From positions 62,001-126,000 of the forward strand of contig JAPDOI010001839.1 in the NCBI GenBank assembly GCA_029168955.1: a stretch of DNA of 64,000 nt, written 5' to 3'. A program made the translations under genes and the position numbers. The DNA is from Aplectana chamaeleonis. Taxonomy: Eukaryota > Nematoda > Chromadorea > Rhabditida > Cosmocercidae. Below are positions 43,850-57,700 of the stretch, in pieces. The stretch's first letter is position 1. Each line of letters begins with the position of its first letter. The notes beneath the pieces were generated by a model. That model searched no databases. It was not told the DNA's origin and saw only the letters and a program-made list of their open reading frames with translations.

Positions 43850-45140
43850 GCCCCTCGCCGCTGCCTAGAATCACTCTGAAAAAAGTTATAGGCGTTTTTT
43901 CTCGGGTTTTCGTACCTAATGTACCCTCCAAAAAAGCTTATTAATTTTACGAAAATTCAAAAACGGACCTCATAATCGTGTTCAGAACCCGAAACAACCC
44001 CACTAGACAAAGTTTAGGTGAAAGCACATTCTCCGAACTATTTGCAGACTGATAGCGTTTTGGACTTGTACGGATTTTCGGTTCAGCAGTCAATTACTGT
44101 GCTTCTCTGGGTTAAATTCCAGTCCGCAATCGCATCTCGACACGCTTTGCGGTCGCGCGCTTCGAGTCGGAAGAGATTCCAGCGCCGCAGTCGCCGATCT
44201 GTTGACTTTAGGTGGGTTTTAGAAGCTGTAAACTAAAAAAATTGAAGACATCTGTATAAACAAGGCGTATCGAGTCGAGCTTTGGCACTGAAAACTCGAC
44301 GGACTCGAGCGCGTGCGGCCGTAAAGCGTGTTGAGACGCAATTGCGGGCTGGAATTTAGCCCAGAGAAGCACAGTATATCAAATACGGGGTACAGGAAGC
44401 GTTGAATAAAAATATTGCAGATTTGACCTAAAATTCGCCCTCGGGGGTTATTTGAGGTGCTAATCACGAATCTGCGGTTTATTTATCGTTTTTTCGAAGT
44501 TTTCGACTAAATTCGTTCAAAAATTCCCACCGGCAGAGAAATTTGACGGCAAAATCGACTTTTGACGATTTTCAGAATATGACGACAGATGAGGCTCAAA
44601 TCGTTCTTACGGGGGATATTTGGAGTGCTCAACACGAACCTGATGTAAGTTTATCGATTTTTGACAGCTTATGGTAGGTTACGGTGGGTACACGGTAGTT
44701 TGGTCAAAGTCTCAGATTTGTCTCAAAGTTTCTATGTGGGGGTTATTTGGGACGCTGATCACGAATTCGATGTCCATTTGTCGATTTTCGATTTGTTAAG
44801 GTAGGCTTTGCCTTCCAAATGACATATTACCTACCGTATTACCTACAGTAAACCTCAAAATTCCGACAAGCGAATCCCAGATTCGTGTTGAGCACCCCAG
44901 ATTACGTGTTTTCAGCGAAATCCGAAAAAAAAATTAAAAAATACCCAAAAAAATTTCATAGGGGTAGGTACCCTTACCTCGTCGCTAAGCTTGAAAAACG
45001 CTCATAACTTCTTTCAGAGTGAGCCTACGCAGCTGCGATAGGCATATTCGGACTTTTCGGCCGAAAATGGATCTAGAAAAGTAGTTTTCATTTGGAATAT
45101 TTAGTATGACTTATAGTAGTTTCCTTGTCCGTTCAGGAGT
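43850..45140. repeat. Dispersed 'tatgcccatcgcagctgcc' family, interrupted copy
   Basis: Begins 'atgcccctcgccgctgccta' and shares 'ggacttgtacggattttcgg', 'ctcaacacgaacctga' and 'gtaggttacggtgggtaca' with the copies near 50 and 57 kb. It is split by the MITE at 44097-44374. No coding frame. Confidence 0.6.
44097..44374. mobile_element. TA-flanked 280-bp hairpin MITE, copy 3
   Basis: TA on both sides; starts CTGTGCTTCTCTGGGTTAA and ends TTAGCCCAGAGAAGCACAG. It has inserted into the dispersed repeat around it, giving a relative age. Confidence 0.85.
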
Positions 45141-45220
45141 TTTCGAAGGAATGACCCCTCTATGAGAGAAGCAAAGATTCTAGATATTTTTCAAAAGTTT
45201 TGGTCAACATGTAGAGGGTA

Positions 45221-45424
45221 CACTGAGAATTTTCGCCGTGACTCCCCCGCGACTCCTCCGTCACGACGCCGAGCCGGAGGAGACGCAGCAGAGTCGCGGA
45301 CGATTTGTCACACACTAAATTGCGGTAAAGTTGCGGAAGAGAACCGGGGCAGTCGCGGGGCCGTCAATAATCGCGGTGGAGTCCCGGGGCAGCCGCGGAA
45401 GAGTCGCGGCAATATTTCTCAGAG
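45221..45424. repeat. TA-flanked GC-rich hairpin element
   Basis: Flanked by TA; CACTGAGAATTTTCGCCGTG at the left is answered by GGCAATATTTCTCAG at the right. The inner sequence repeats 'gagtcgcgg' and 'ggggcagtcgcggg' motifs. Confidence 0.55.
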
Positions 45425-45756
45425 TACGTGACCCCAACGAGGTCCGATACAATGTTCTGCCTAAGCCTGCCCACAGTTCAAAGAAGGATTTTTAAATGTC
45501 ATCTGAAATCACATAACTAACCGTTTTGCAGTGCCTTTGCGATGATAATTCATGCCGATTGCCCCGGATTAGCAAACGCGGCGGTTCAAATCGCGCGCGG
45601 CGGGTGGACGAGTTGCGCTGATCAGCTGTTGCAGACACGCGAATTTGCACACTATTTTGTGTCAGTCAATCTTATAAAATTTCTAATTTAGTCCTAATGT
45701 TCCCCTGAGGGAATAAATCTGCTTCTGTCCTTTCATTCTGTCTCATTCCTAAATAG

Positions 45757-45777
45757 TCACTACCTCTCCGTGCCAAA
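45757..45777 (+). promoter_or_regulatory. Short 5' leader of eIF2D after a probable trans-splice acceptor
   Basis: CCTAAATAG ending at 45756 is a plausible acceptor, leaving a 21-base leader before the ATG, as is common for trans-spliced nematode genes. A second candidate (TAATTTAG) lies near 45692. Confidence 0.35.
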
Positions 45778-48700
45778 ATGTTCAAGAAACCGTTTGCTGT
45801 GAAGAAAAATAACAATATGAGGAACTCAGACGTGTGAGTAATTTATTTATTTTTTTTTTGTTTTTTATATTAGCTTTAAACAATTTTTTCCTATAGGAGG
45901 CGCCTTCTAGTCCGACTTCCCGCTGAAGTTGCAGAGTTATTACCGAAAAAGTCATCTGTGGCTCACACGAAACTGTTGACCTTCAACGGGACCACTTTGA
46001 ATATGTATATGGTGGAGAAAGAGCCGATGTTCTTCGACTTTGATGCCGAAGGAGTTCTGTTCCCGACCATATACTGCACACGAATCGCTCCCATATTCTT
46101 CCCCATGCTGGTCATACATGAAGCTGTCCTGCCTCATCTGGAAAATGGAGCCGATCTGATGTTACAAGGTGCATTTCCATTGTATACTTTTGTACTGTGC
46201 TTTTCGGGGCCAAATTCTGGTCCGCAACTGCGTCTCGACACGTTCTGCGGACTCATTCTTCTGAAAAAAAAATGGAATTTTGAGAAAACTGAATAAAAAA
46301 GCCACGTCGAGTCTGCTTTGCCGCTGGAAACTCGACAGACTCGAGCGCTTGCGACCGCATAGCGTCTCGAGACGCAATTGCGGACTGATATTTGGCGTCG
46401 AGAAGCTCAGTTTATTAACTTGAAGGTCCTTTCTTTCTCCTTACAAGGTTTTGACAATTGGTCGAAAACGCCGTTTCTAATGAATTTCGTACCAGTTGAT
46501 GTAATTCCAATGGCGTATTCAAGTCTATGTTTATAGCTGCTGAGGAGCTCTCTGAACCGAGTTAATTAAGTTTCCTCTGTTGGGCGCTAGGTCCCACCCA
46601 GAAAAATGAAAACAGGATACTTGTAACATGTCTAAACCGACGTAAGTTACTCTCGGCTTATTTTAGGCCATATAAGTTACATGCAACATATCGACGGGGT
46701 ACCGACTCAGGTTAAATGGAAGCAAGTTACTTGTAATATAAATGTCAGTTTTTTGAATGTCTCAAGTAACTTACATGCAGTTACATGTAACCTACATTTA
46801 TATTACATTTAATGTGAATTTAAATTGCATGTAGATAAGTTACACTTATGTTACATGTAACATACATTTATATATTCACCATGGGTGGCCATCACGCGAC
46901 GCAGGCGACATGCTAAGCGGGAGACGCTGTGCGGGGTCTTCGCCGTTGGTGTGGGGTCAAGTACTCAGAAAAAATGAAAACAAATTGCTTTTATTATAAA
47001 GGGACGAAAACAAGTTACTTGTAACATATCTAATTCGATGTAAGTTACACGCAGCTTATTCTTGGTCACTTGAGTCACATTCAACATATCGACGCGATAC
47101 CGACTCAGATTAAATGAAAACAAGTTACTAGTAATATAAATGTGAGTTACTCGAATGTCTCTAGTAACTTACCTTCATGTTACATGTAACCTACATTCAT
47201 ATTGCATTCAACTTAAATTTATATTGCATGCAGATAAGGTACACTTATGTTTCATGTAACTTACATTTATATATTTACCATGGGTGGCCATCACGCGACA
47301 CGCTAAGCGGAGGACGCTGTGCGGGGCCTTTGACGTTGGGAAGGGGTCAAGTATCTCAACCTTGGGTAATTGAACCGACAGCAGCGCCTATTCTAAGCCT
47401 GACCCCGAGAGTCGTGTACTCCTCTTAGGAATGCTTCTAGGCCGATTTAAGTTACTTGTGACTTATCTTGTGCCGGTTAAGTTACATGCAACATATCGGG
47501 GGTCCACCGCACGCGGTATTTCTTCGATATGTTGTATGTAACTTGAAAGACCTGAAGCAAGTCGCAAGTAACTTACATCGACTCAGACATGTTACAAGTA
47601 ACTTGTTTTCGGTCTTTCATGCTACAAGCAACTTGTTTTCATTTATCTGAGGAGTGCAGTGCTCCTCCGATATGCAACATGTAACTTAAATGGCACAAGA
47701 CAAGTCGCAAGTAACCTGGAATAGGGGTGCTATTGTTATTTCCAAATATATTAGATTTTCACCACATGTTCCCGTACTTTTGACGAGACGTAGTAGGGCG
47801 ATTTTGCTTCAGATAAAGCTCGCGAAAATGTAATCTTTCGATGAAACTCTAATTTTTTTCAAGTTCGAAAGTCTAGTGCGGTTACTTCAGATGCGGAATC
47901 AGAATTTGACACTCAATTTAGATCGCAATAATGAAATTCTTGCGAATTTCACATTTTGCTGTACTTTTGGCGCGCTGTAGTCTAGCATTTTCCCTACGAG
48001 ACCTAACCTTGCATGATTTTCAGGCGTGGTCCGTAAGCAGGAAGTGCCTCTGCTTCCATTCTCTCGTGGAGATGCCGTAACAATTTCGTGCCTCACGAGT
48101 GATGGTCTGATTATGGGTCCAATGGCAGTCGGCATTGCACTTGTATCGTCACAGGAGATGATAGCGAACAGATTTGAGGTGTTTATATTCGATAATTTTT
48201 TTCTGCATTACGGTAGCTAAGTTACAGTGGAATCCGCAGTTTGGACGCGATTGGAAAAGTATACTTTGTGGCTTGAAGATTCTTTCTCAAACCTTGAAAG
48301 TGTCAGCTTTCTGTTTCAGGGTAGAGGAGTCCAAGTGTTACATATCTACAGAGATCATTTGTGGTATGGAACTTTTTTTGCAATTTTTTTCCTGTGCTTA
48401 ATTTTTTTTTGCTTTAATTTTCTGTTTTCTTTTATTTTTTCCGAAGCTCCCTAGCGTTAAATTAAACTCGTTAGTAATTCCCTTTCCGTGCTCACGTGTC
48501 TATTCTTGCTCCAGGTAGTTTCTCCTTTTCGGGGCCGGACATTGCTCACCGGTGCGTGCTGCGTCGCGGTCAGTGATCGTTGCGCGCGCGGCTATGCGAC
48601 ATCCTAGCTTTCAGGTGGAGTCGAATAAATTGATCTTTCCTGGAGAATTATCTACTTTCCTGCATTCATTTCTTGTCAGAAACAGCGCTGAAGACTTCTG

Positions 48701-51700
48701 AAAGGTGGTGGAATTTTACGGTCCGCCGCGTGCGCGACACTTGTCGGACCGCGACGCGTAGGCACGCAAGCGAGCAATCTCATGGAGCCTACCTAACCGT
48801 TGCGCGAATTAGAACTGTTTTGAAAAAAAAACTGCTATAAAACAGCAAACCCCGGAACTAAGTTTCGGAAAAAATGAAAAAAAAACAGTTTGTTTCGTCA
48901 CAAACGGCTTTTTCCAAGCAGTGCGGCGCGTGGCGAGCTGGCGTTGGCTGTTGAGAGCAGGACAAAAGTTCCAGCAGGGCATTGTGACCGATCTCGATGG
49001 AGGTACGACCCCTCCCAACACGGTCAAGCGTGGTTGTATAATTTCTGAGCGGGTTAAGAGGGGGTCGTAGAAGCTTCCACTAATTAATGAAATTTTCGGG
49101 TAGGGAGTGTAAGAGTTTAGGTCTTTAAACGAAAATTCGGAGAGGGGATCGTGAAAGTGTCCGAAATTTTTTGGTCGTTTATAGTTAGGGGAAGGGGTCG
49201 TAACTCCGCTGAGGTTGTACATAACAGCTTGCTTGACCACGACCCTCACGGTAACAGAAGTGTTCATAAAAAGTCCGATACTCTTTCGAACTTCCCATTA
49301 GCCTATATTGTTTGCGATCCCTAAATTTACGATTTTTACGCTTCTGGACCAGAATTTACACGATCCTCCACCCACATCCGTTGTGTCTGGTCATAATTCC
49401 GCTGGATCCTGCCTCTAAGGTTAAATTGCAACCCAAAATTCTTACAATTCCCTGTTCAAATTCGCAAATTTTCTTTCATTCCCGCTATGCCGAGCCACAG
49501 CCGTACCCAGATTGGACATTAGGGGCCTCATAGTGAATGAATCATTCATAAATGTTCGGAGTTGCCTGTAAGGGAAGTGTTTAGAGTGTCAAACGTATCT
49601 GCGAAAACGACTAGTACCGTTAGTATCTCTTGTGGCTAAATTGTAAAACTGCGAAGTATCCCGCCCCGAGCTGCAGGTTCCAAGAAGTTACAAGCTTAAA
49701 AAGGTAGTTTTTTTCGTGTTGTACCCTCCAAAAAAGGCATTTGTCTTCCGAAAATTCGGAAACGGACCTCATAAATGTGTTCAGCGCCCAAAACTACCCC
49801 GCTAAGCAGAATTTGGGTGAAGGAGCGTTTTCCATACTTTGTCCAGACTGACAGCGTTTTGGACTTGTACGGATTTTCGGGTGGGCGTTCATTTATACCG
49901 ATTAGAGGGCTCTGCAAGCGTTTTAGAAATTCTCGCAGGTTTTTCTTGGGGGGGGGGGGGCGCTGATCACGAATCTGTGGTTTATTAGTTGATTCTCCAA
50001 AGTTTTCGGCTGATTTCGTTCAGAGCTTCCCAACCGGAAAAAAAAATTCGAGGGAAAAGCGCTACTTTCGAGATTTCCGGGTTTTCTGCAGCAGGTATGT
50101 CTCAAAATCATTTTCTGAGGGTTATTTAGTGTGCCAAACACGAATCTAGAGTCCGTTTATCGATTTTTTTTGCAGATTACGGTGGGTATACGGTAGCTTG
50201 GCCAAAATCTCTGATTTTACTCAAAATTTGTATACGGGGGATATTCGTGGTGGAGAATTCGAATTTAACGTCCGTTTGTCGATTTTCAAAATACTGAGGT
50301 GGGTTTTGCCGCCTAACAGACATTTTTTTAAACATTTTACCTACTGTAACATACAGTAAACCTCAAATTTTCGACGAACGGACTCCAGATTCGTGCTCAC
50401 CACCCTAGATTACCCCCACATACAAGTTTTGAGCTAAATCCGAGAATTTTTTTTGAAACTCCAAAAAAATGTCTGGTCGGGAGCCAGAAGAGATACTAAC
50501 GATACTAGTCGTTTTGGCTGATGCATTTGACACTTAAACTCTTCCCTGGTTAGATTACTAACAAGGGAAGTGTTTGGAGTGTCAAACGCATCTGCGAAAA
50601 CGATCGGTACCGTTAGTATCTTCTCCGGCTCAATAGTAAAAATGCGCACTATCCCGCCCCGAGCTGCAAGTTCGAACAAGTTATGAGTGTTTTTCAACCC
50701 TCGCGAAAGGGTAAGGGTACCTACCCATCAGGCATATTTTTGGGGTTTCAAAAAAATTTTCTCGGATTTGGCTCAAAAATTGTATGTAGGGGTAATCTAG
50801 GGTGGTGAACTCGAATCTGGAGTACATTAGTCGAAAATCTGATGTTTGCTGTAGGCTGCGGTAGGTAGCATGTCATTCAGGAGGGAAAACCCACCTTAGC
50901 ATTCTGAAAATCGACAAACGGACGTTAAATTCGGATGCTCCACCCCAAATAACTTCCGTTTACAATTTTTGAGTAAAGTATGAGAATTCGGTCAAACTTC
51001 CGTATGCCCACCGTAATCTGCAAAACAAATCGATAAACAGACTCCAGAATCGTGTTTAGCACTCCAAATAATCCTCAGCGAATTATTTTGAGACATATCT
51101 ATCGTAGAAATGCGGAAATCTAGAAACAGGCGTTTTTCCCTCGAAAATTTTCCCAATTGATAAGCTTGGAACGAAATTAGTTGAAAACTTCGGAAAATCG
51201 ACTAATAAATCACAAAATTATGATCAGCGCCACCAAAAACCCACCCTGGGGAATTTCAAGTCAAATTTGGTACATTTTCCTGAAACGCTTTCAGAGCCCT
51301 CTAGTCGGTAAACTAAACTAACGCCCCAACCGAAAAATTCGTACAAGTCCAAAACGCTGTCAGTCTGTAAAGAGTATGGAAAATGTGACTTCACCCAAGT
51401 TCTCCTTAGAGGGTGGTTTTGGGCGCTGAACACATTTATGAGGTCCGTTTCCGGATTTTCCCAAGACTAATGCATTTAATGGAATGTTCAAAAGCACAAA
51501 AAACGACCTTTTCAAGCTTGTAACTTCTTGGAAACTGCAGCTCGGGGCGGGATACTGCGCAGTTTTACTATTGAGCCAGAAGAGATGCCAACGATACGAG
51601 CCGTTTTCGCAGGTGCGTTTGACACTCTAAACACTTCCCTTGTTAGAAAAATGGTCTGTATTCCATATTTCGGACTACAGTTGTATAAGAAGTTTGTCCA

Positions 51701-54700
51701 TGCTTCGTATATGGCCTTACTCATGGGTGAAGAAGAGTATAATGAGTCCCATTTTGAATGCTTCAGGAGATAGCTGCAGGCTGCGGTACGCATACTTTAG
51801 TAGATTGATATTCAGTTTTGGCTGAATTTCTGCTTATGGGGGCTTTCTGAGGCGATTATCTTGAATCAAACATCTCTTTTAGATTTTGGAGGGATTACGG
51901 CAGGCTACCGTATGCTCAATGTTATTTGGCTATGGTAACCTATGGTAGTCTTTCGGAAAACAGACCAGCGATTTGTGATAGGCACTCTTAGAAACTTTTT
52001 TGGCCAAAGTTAAGGGGATTCGAAAAAACCTTGAACAACCCACTGTACTGCGCTTCTCTGGGCTGAATTCCGGTCCGCAATTGCGTCTCGACACGCTTTG
52101 CGGCCGCACGCGCTCGAGTAAGTCGAGTTTTCAGCGCCAAAGCCGTCTCGATATGGTTTTTTTATACAGTTTTCTTTAATTTTGTTTAGTTTCCAGCTTC
52201 TAAAACTCACATAGAGTCAACAGATCGGCGGCTGCGGCGCTGGAATCTCTTCCGACTCGAAAGTGCGCGGCCGCGAAGCGGGTGGAGACGCAATCGCGGG
52301 CCGGAATTGGACCCAGATAAGCACAGTATGCTTATCGAAATCTTCCATGCAAATGGAATCGAACCTCCTATTCATCTTGAGAATCCCGAATAACCCTTCC
52401 GGACAAATTTTTGGCGAAATTTTCAAAGTGTAACGAGTTTTTGATGACTGCGCCATGCACTCGTTCGGAACTGTAAATCTTTTTGACTCGGTTGATTGTG
52501 CAAAAGTCAAATTCTTGTTTTTCTCTACAGAAATAATATTTTTGAGTGCATTTTGTATGTCTCTGTTAATGTTAATTCAAATTCGTTTCTTTGCTGAAAG
52601 TTCCTCTATATATTTTTCGAATATAGTGAGTTTCTATGGGAATGATAGAATTCACGACTAGTATCACATGACCTTGGCAGGATTTGTGATAAGATTTGTG
52701 ACCCGGTTTGCGGCATAAATCGATTCTCTAGGAAAATGGCTAGAGTTCCAAATGAAGCAAATATTCGAAAAGCATTTAATATCAAATCCCGATTGAATCG
52801 AATATGATTCAAGTAGTTGTTTGGCTCCAGGTTCAGGCCTACTCAGGCGATTCTCGGCCCCGAGCCGCGTGACAGTTCGGCTTGTTCTCCCAATCTTTGG
52901 GTCGGCTTCTGTTGCTTTGCAGGCTCCTCCAGTCCGCTCGAACAGCAGTAGCAGTGGCTCGGAGTTTGGTAGGAGCCGAGCTGTCAGGCGGCTCGGGGCT
53001 GAGAACCGCCTGAGTATTCCTCCTTTGAATCGCAAGTGTTCTTTTCTTGGTCACGAATAGATGGCACAACAGTCAGAAAAGAGTTTTTATGAAATTTCGA
53101 CTTATATTTTAGTAATTTAGGGAGTTTGGATCTCGAGTAGCTCCTTCAGTGCTGGAGATAAAGCCTATCCTGATAAGTGAAGAGGATTTGGAAAGGTCTA
53201 TGCAGGAGGAGTTTCCACCGCTAGGTTCACTCGCGGTTTCGGACAGCGCCGCTGGTGGTAGTGCCAACACGATAAAGACAATAGGTTTGGACAGCGTACA
53301 GTATTCTCTGGTTCGTATACTGTAGTATAGTCTTTGCTTGCAGTGGAAGTACATGAGCCGGTGGTTCCGAATGAAGGGGATGATGATACACAAGTGACTG
53401 TAGAAGCGGAAGAGCCCATGGACCAACTGGTAGTTTTTGAGGAGTGTTGGGCTTAGTGGGAAGGAATTGTGAAGGTGCTTGTTTTAGCTGTACCGATGCT
53501 TCTTAGCTGCGCTCAAATATCGATTGGATACAGTACCGATGGATGTCGGACAGGTTGGACACATTTTCATATTTTTATTTAAATTATTGGATTCGTCACA
53601 TGCCATTTTGGCTTTTGACGTGGTTAAACGCAGGATTCTGGGCAGGGTTCAACAGGCTGTTGCGCCGAACCTCGCCGGAGCTACGACCCCACCTCGTAAA
53701 AAACATTTTTTTTAAATTTCAAATCTGTTACTATCCCCTTGGTGACGAACTTTCTAGCTTTCTGAGACTGACAAGGGAAGTGTTCAGAACCTTAGAAAAA
53801 TTAAAACAAGTTACTTGTAGCATAAAAGACCGAAAACAAGTTGCTTGTAACATATCTAAGCCTATAAAAGTTTTTTGCGACCTATCTGAGGCTATTCAAG
53901 TTACCTGCAACATATCGACGATAGAACGTTCCCAATATGTTGCATGTAACTTAATTGGCCAAGATAATTCGCAAGTAACTTAAATCGGCCAAGAAGGCTT
54001 CTCCTAGGGAAGTATACGACGAAGCTCTGAGGTCAGCCTTAGAACAGGCGTTGATGTCGGTTCAATTACCCAAGTTTGGGGTACTGAACCCCGCAACTGC
54101 AGAAAAGGCCCCGCAGAGCGTTTTCCGGTTTGGTGTAGTCGCGTGCGGAAGCGTTGTCTGCGTCGCGTGTCGTATGCGTTGCGAAATGGCCACATAAGGT
54201 GAATATTTAAGTGTAAGTTACATGTAACATCACGTGATACAAATGTACTGTGCTTATCTGGGCTGAATTCCGGTCCGCAGTTGCGTCTCGACACTGCGGC
54301 CGCACGCGCTGGAGTCAGTCAAGTTTCGAGCGCCAGCGCCGACCCGATATGGCTTTTTTATACAGTTTTCTCCAATTTTATTTACTTTCCAGTTTCTAAA
54401 ACCCACCTAGAGTCAACAGATCGGCGGCTGCTGCGCTGGAAACTCTTCCGACTCAAATGCGCGCGGTCGCAAAGCGTGTCGAAACGCAATTGCGGACCGG
54501 AATTTGGCCCAGAGATGCACAGTATAATATATGTTGTATAAATGTAAGTTACTTGAGAAATCCAAGTGCCTTACATTTATATTGCAAGCAACTTGTTTCA
54601 ATTTTTTTGACACGGTGAACGTAACTGCGAAAAATAATTCTAATGTCAGCAGGATTTAGCAGGATAGCGACTCGACGCAACGGGGGGACGTAAAATAATC

Positions 54701-57700
54701 GAAACATCAGAAAAAAAAGAATATCGGGAGGGGGCTCGTAGGATTTCACTGAAATTTACCACATATTATGAACTTCTTTAGAATTTTTTTATTTTTTTTT
54801 CAATCCTAAAAAGAGGTAACAATTTCGGAATTGAAAATAAAGGCCAACATGGGGGGAGGTCGTGGATCCGTCGAAACTTGGTGCAATGGCCTGCTCAACC
54901 CTGCGGAAGCGGCTTAATTGGTAACATTTCAGTTTTACTCGCAGTGCCTATTGAAATGCGTGCCTAGCGAAAGGCGATTGGATATGAAGAAGACGAAATA
55001 TAAGAAATTTGGTGTTTTTCTGGATGAGGTGGGTGATTGCACATGTCTAGCCTAGCATCCTCATTTTGAGCCGGTCGAAGTAAAGCTTATCGGGCTTGTC
55101 ATGTCGAAATCTCCTTATCACTGTTATATTTTGCCATGGCCGACCGCTCCGCTGCTTGCTACGCCCGGACTCATCCGAGAAAGCTAGACTTTCGATTACA
55201 TTTTTTCTGTTATAGTTAGGTCCGTGGCCTGCTTCCTCAAGAAAATATCTAAATCTTGCCCACGTATGGCGCTGCGGTTGCCTTCGCCGGCCCACTAATC
55301 GATTCAGGCCGAGGGAAGAGGGCAGCTGATTAGCTTACCATACTGCCAGGCGCTGGAGAGATTTAAACCGACCGCGCCAGCCGCGTGTGACATTCAAATG
55401 TTTTCTGAGGAAGCAAGCCACGGATGCTATTATACATTGTGTTCTTTTAATCTATCTGTTTTCATGAAAATTCAGTCTAAATCTGAGTTTTTCAGGTTAA
55501 CAAAGGGGAGGAAGGTCCAATAGTGAAAATCCGAAAGGAAGGAAAAGGATGTGATCTGATTGAGGAGGTTGGTTTTTGTACTGAAAATGCCGCCTTTGAA
55601 GAAATTTACGCGTCATTTTCAGGTGTTCAAAACGCATCCCGCTCTACGAGCGTTTGTGGTCACAGATGAAGTTATTAAGGATGAGGATGAAGCATCAGCA
55701 AAGCTTGGCCCGAAAATTCAGGAGTATTACTCGGTTTGCTTTTAGCGAATACATTAGATTTATGGTTAGAGATGAATCGATTTGATATGCGAGTAGATTC
55801 AAAATTTGCTTGCGTATAAAACGAACCAAAATCAGTTCTAGTCCAGTTTCCCTGTGATTCTTTGGGGCGATTACCGGGCTTTCTGATTAATTTCAGATTT
55901 TTCTTAAAATATAGTATCCAACGGGATCTGAAATCGTCCGCTTTTTGTCAAGGATAGCACTTTGCTTGATTGCACGAAGAGGGTGGAATTGTGGAGGAGT
56001 TAGTCGTCAGGGAGTTCCACTTGTGACCATCTTGGAGCCGTAGTTCTGCTTCGTAAATGTAAAAAACCGCAAGTGGGTCCAGGGCAGGATAGCTACCGGT
56101 CGATTCGTTCCACACAATCCTCTTCATGCATATGAGAACGGAACGGGTCAGAATCAAGGATAAGCGGAACAAAAATATTAAATTTCGGAAATAGGTTTTC
56201 GGAACAAATTTTTTTCTCGGGTTCCAGAAATCGGGCGCGAAGCGCTTGAAAATGCGCGGAAATGCAGTTTTCGGAACGCGAAACGCGAAAAAATTCATAA
56301 ATCATCCACTGTTTTCTTCTTCCCCGATCACCCAATACTTTCACATACTGCAGCGTTTTCTGCGGTTTTCGGAGTGCGGAACGCGGAACTCCGCTCATCC
56401 CTAGTCTGAATGCTTGGTGCACCGGCAATTTATTCAAATTCTTTTAATTTCGAGTATATATGGATCCAGAATAACAAATGCAGACATTTAGGAATGTAAC
56501 AATGCAGACAATTCCAAATGAAATGTACTTTTCTAGAACCTTTTTTCTGACGAAAAGTCCGAATATGCCCATCGCAGCTGCCTAGACCCACTCTGAAAAA
56601 AGTTATGACCGTTTTTCAAAGCTTCGCGGCAAGGTAAGGGTACCCCACATGGAATTTTTAGGGTGTTCTTAAAATTTTTTCCTGATTTTGCTAAAAACAT
56701 GTATGTAGGGGTAATCTGGGGTGCTGCACACGAATCTTGGGTTTGCTTGCCCAAATTTTAAGGTTTACTGTAGGTTACGGTAGGTAACGTGCTATTTAGG
56801 AGGCGAAGCCTACCTCAATATTCCGATAATCGACAAATAGACCTCAAATTCGCATTCAGCACCCCAAATAGCCCCCACATAGAAACTTTGAGACAAATCT
56901 GAGACTTTGAGCCAACTACCGTATACCCACCGTAAGCTGCCAAAAATCGATAAACTGACATCAGATTGGTGTTCAGCACTCCAAATAACCTCCAGAGAAA
57001 TAACTTGAGCATATTCTATAGAAGCACTCCGGAAATCGTCAAAAGTCGCGATTTGCCATCAGTTTCTCCCCCGATGGGAATCTGTTAACGAATACAGTCG
57101 AAAACGTCAAGAAATCGATAAATGAACCTCAGATTCGTGACCAGCACCCCAAATAACCTCCCAGAGCGATTTTTTAGTCAAAATTTTTTTTACAACGCTT
57201 CGGGAGCCCTGTAAATGGTACCCTCGATGCCCGAGCAGCTCGAAGGGAGGAGCTTGGCCGCCCGTTGCCTGCGTTGCGGCTCGTGTTGATGAGAGGTGAG
57301 CGCGTGGCCATGTGGTGTTCCGACCTTAGCCCGGGAACCTGGTAATCGATGCGGTGACGGCCACCAGCGCATCGATTATCAGGTGCCCGGGCTGGGGCCG
57401 GAACAACTCACGGCCACTCGGTCGCCTCTTATCAACACGAGCGGCAACGCAGGCAGCGGGTGGCCAAGCTCCTCCCTGCGAGCTGCTCGGGCATCGAGGG
57501 TATAAATAAACGCCCAACCGAAAATCCGTAAAGTCCAAAACGCTGTTAGTCTGCGCAAAGTTTGGAAAGTGTTCCTTCACCCTAACTTTGCTTAGTGGGG
57601 TAGTTTTGGGCGCTGAACACGATTATGAGGTCTGTTTCCGGATTTTCATGAAACAAATGCGCTTTTTGGAGGGTACAATAAGTATGAAAATCAGAGAAAA

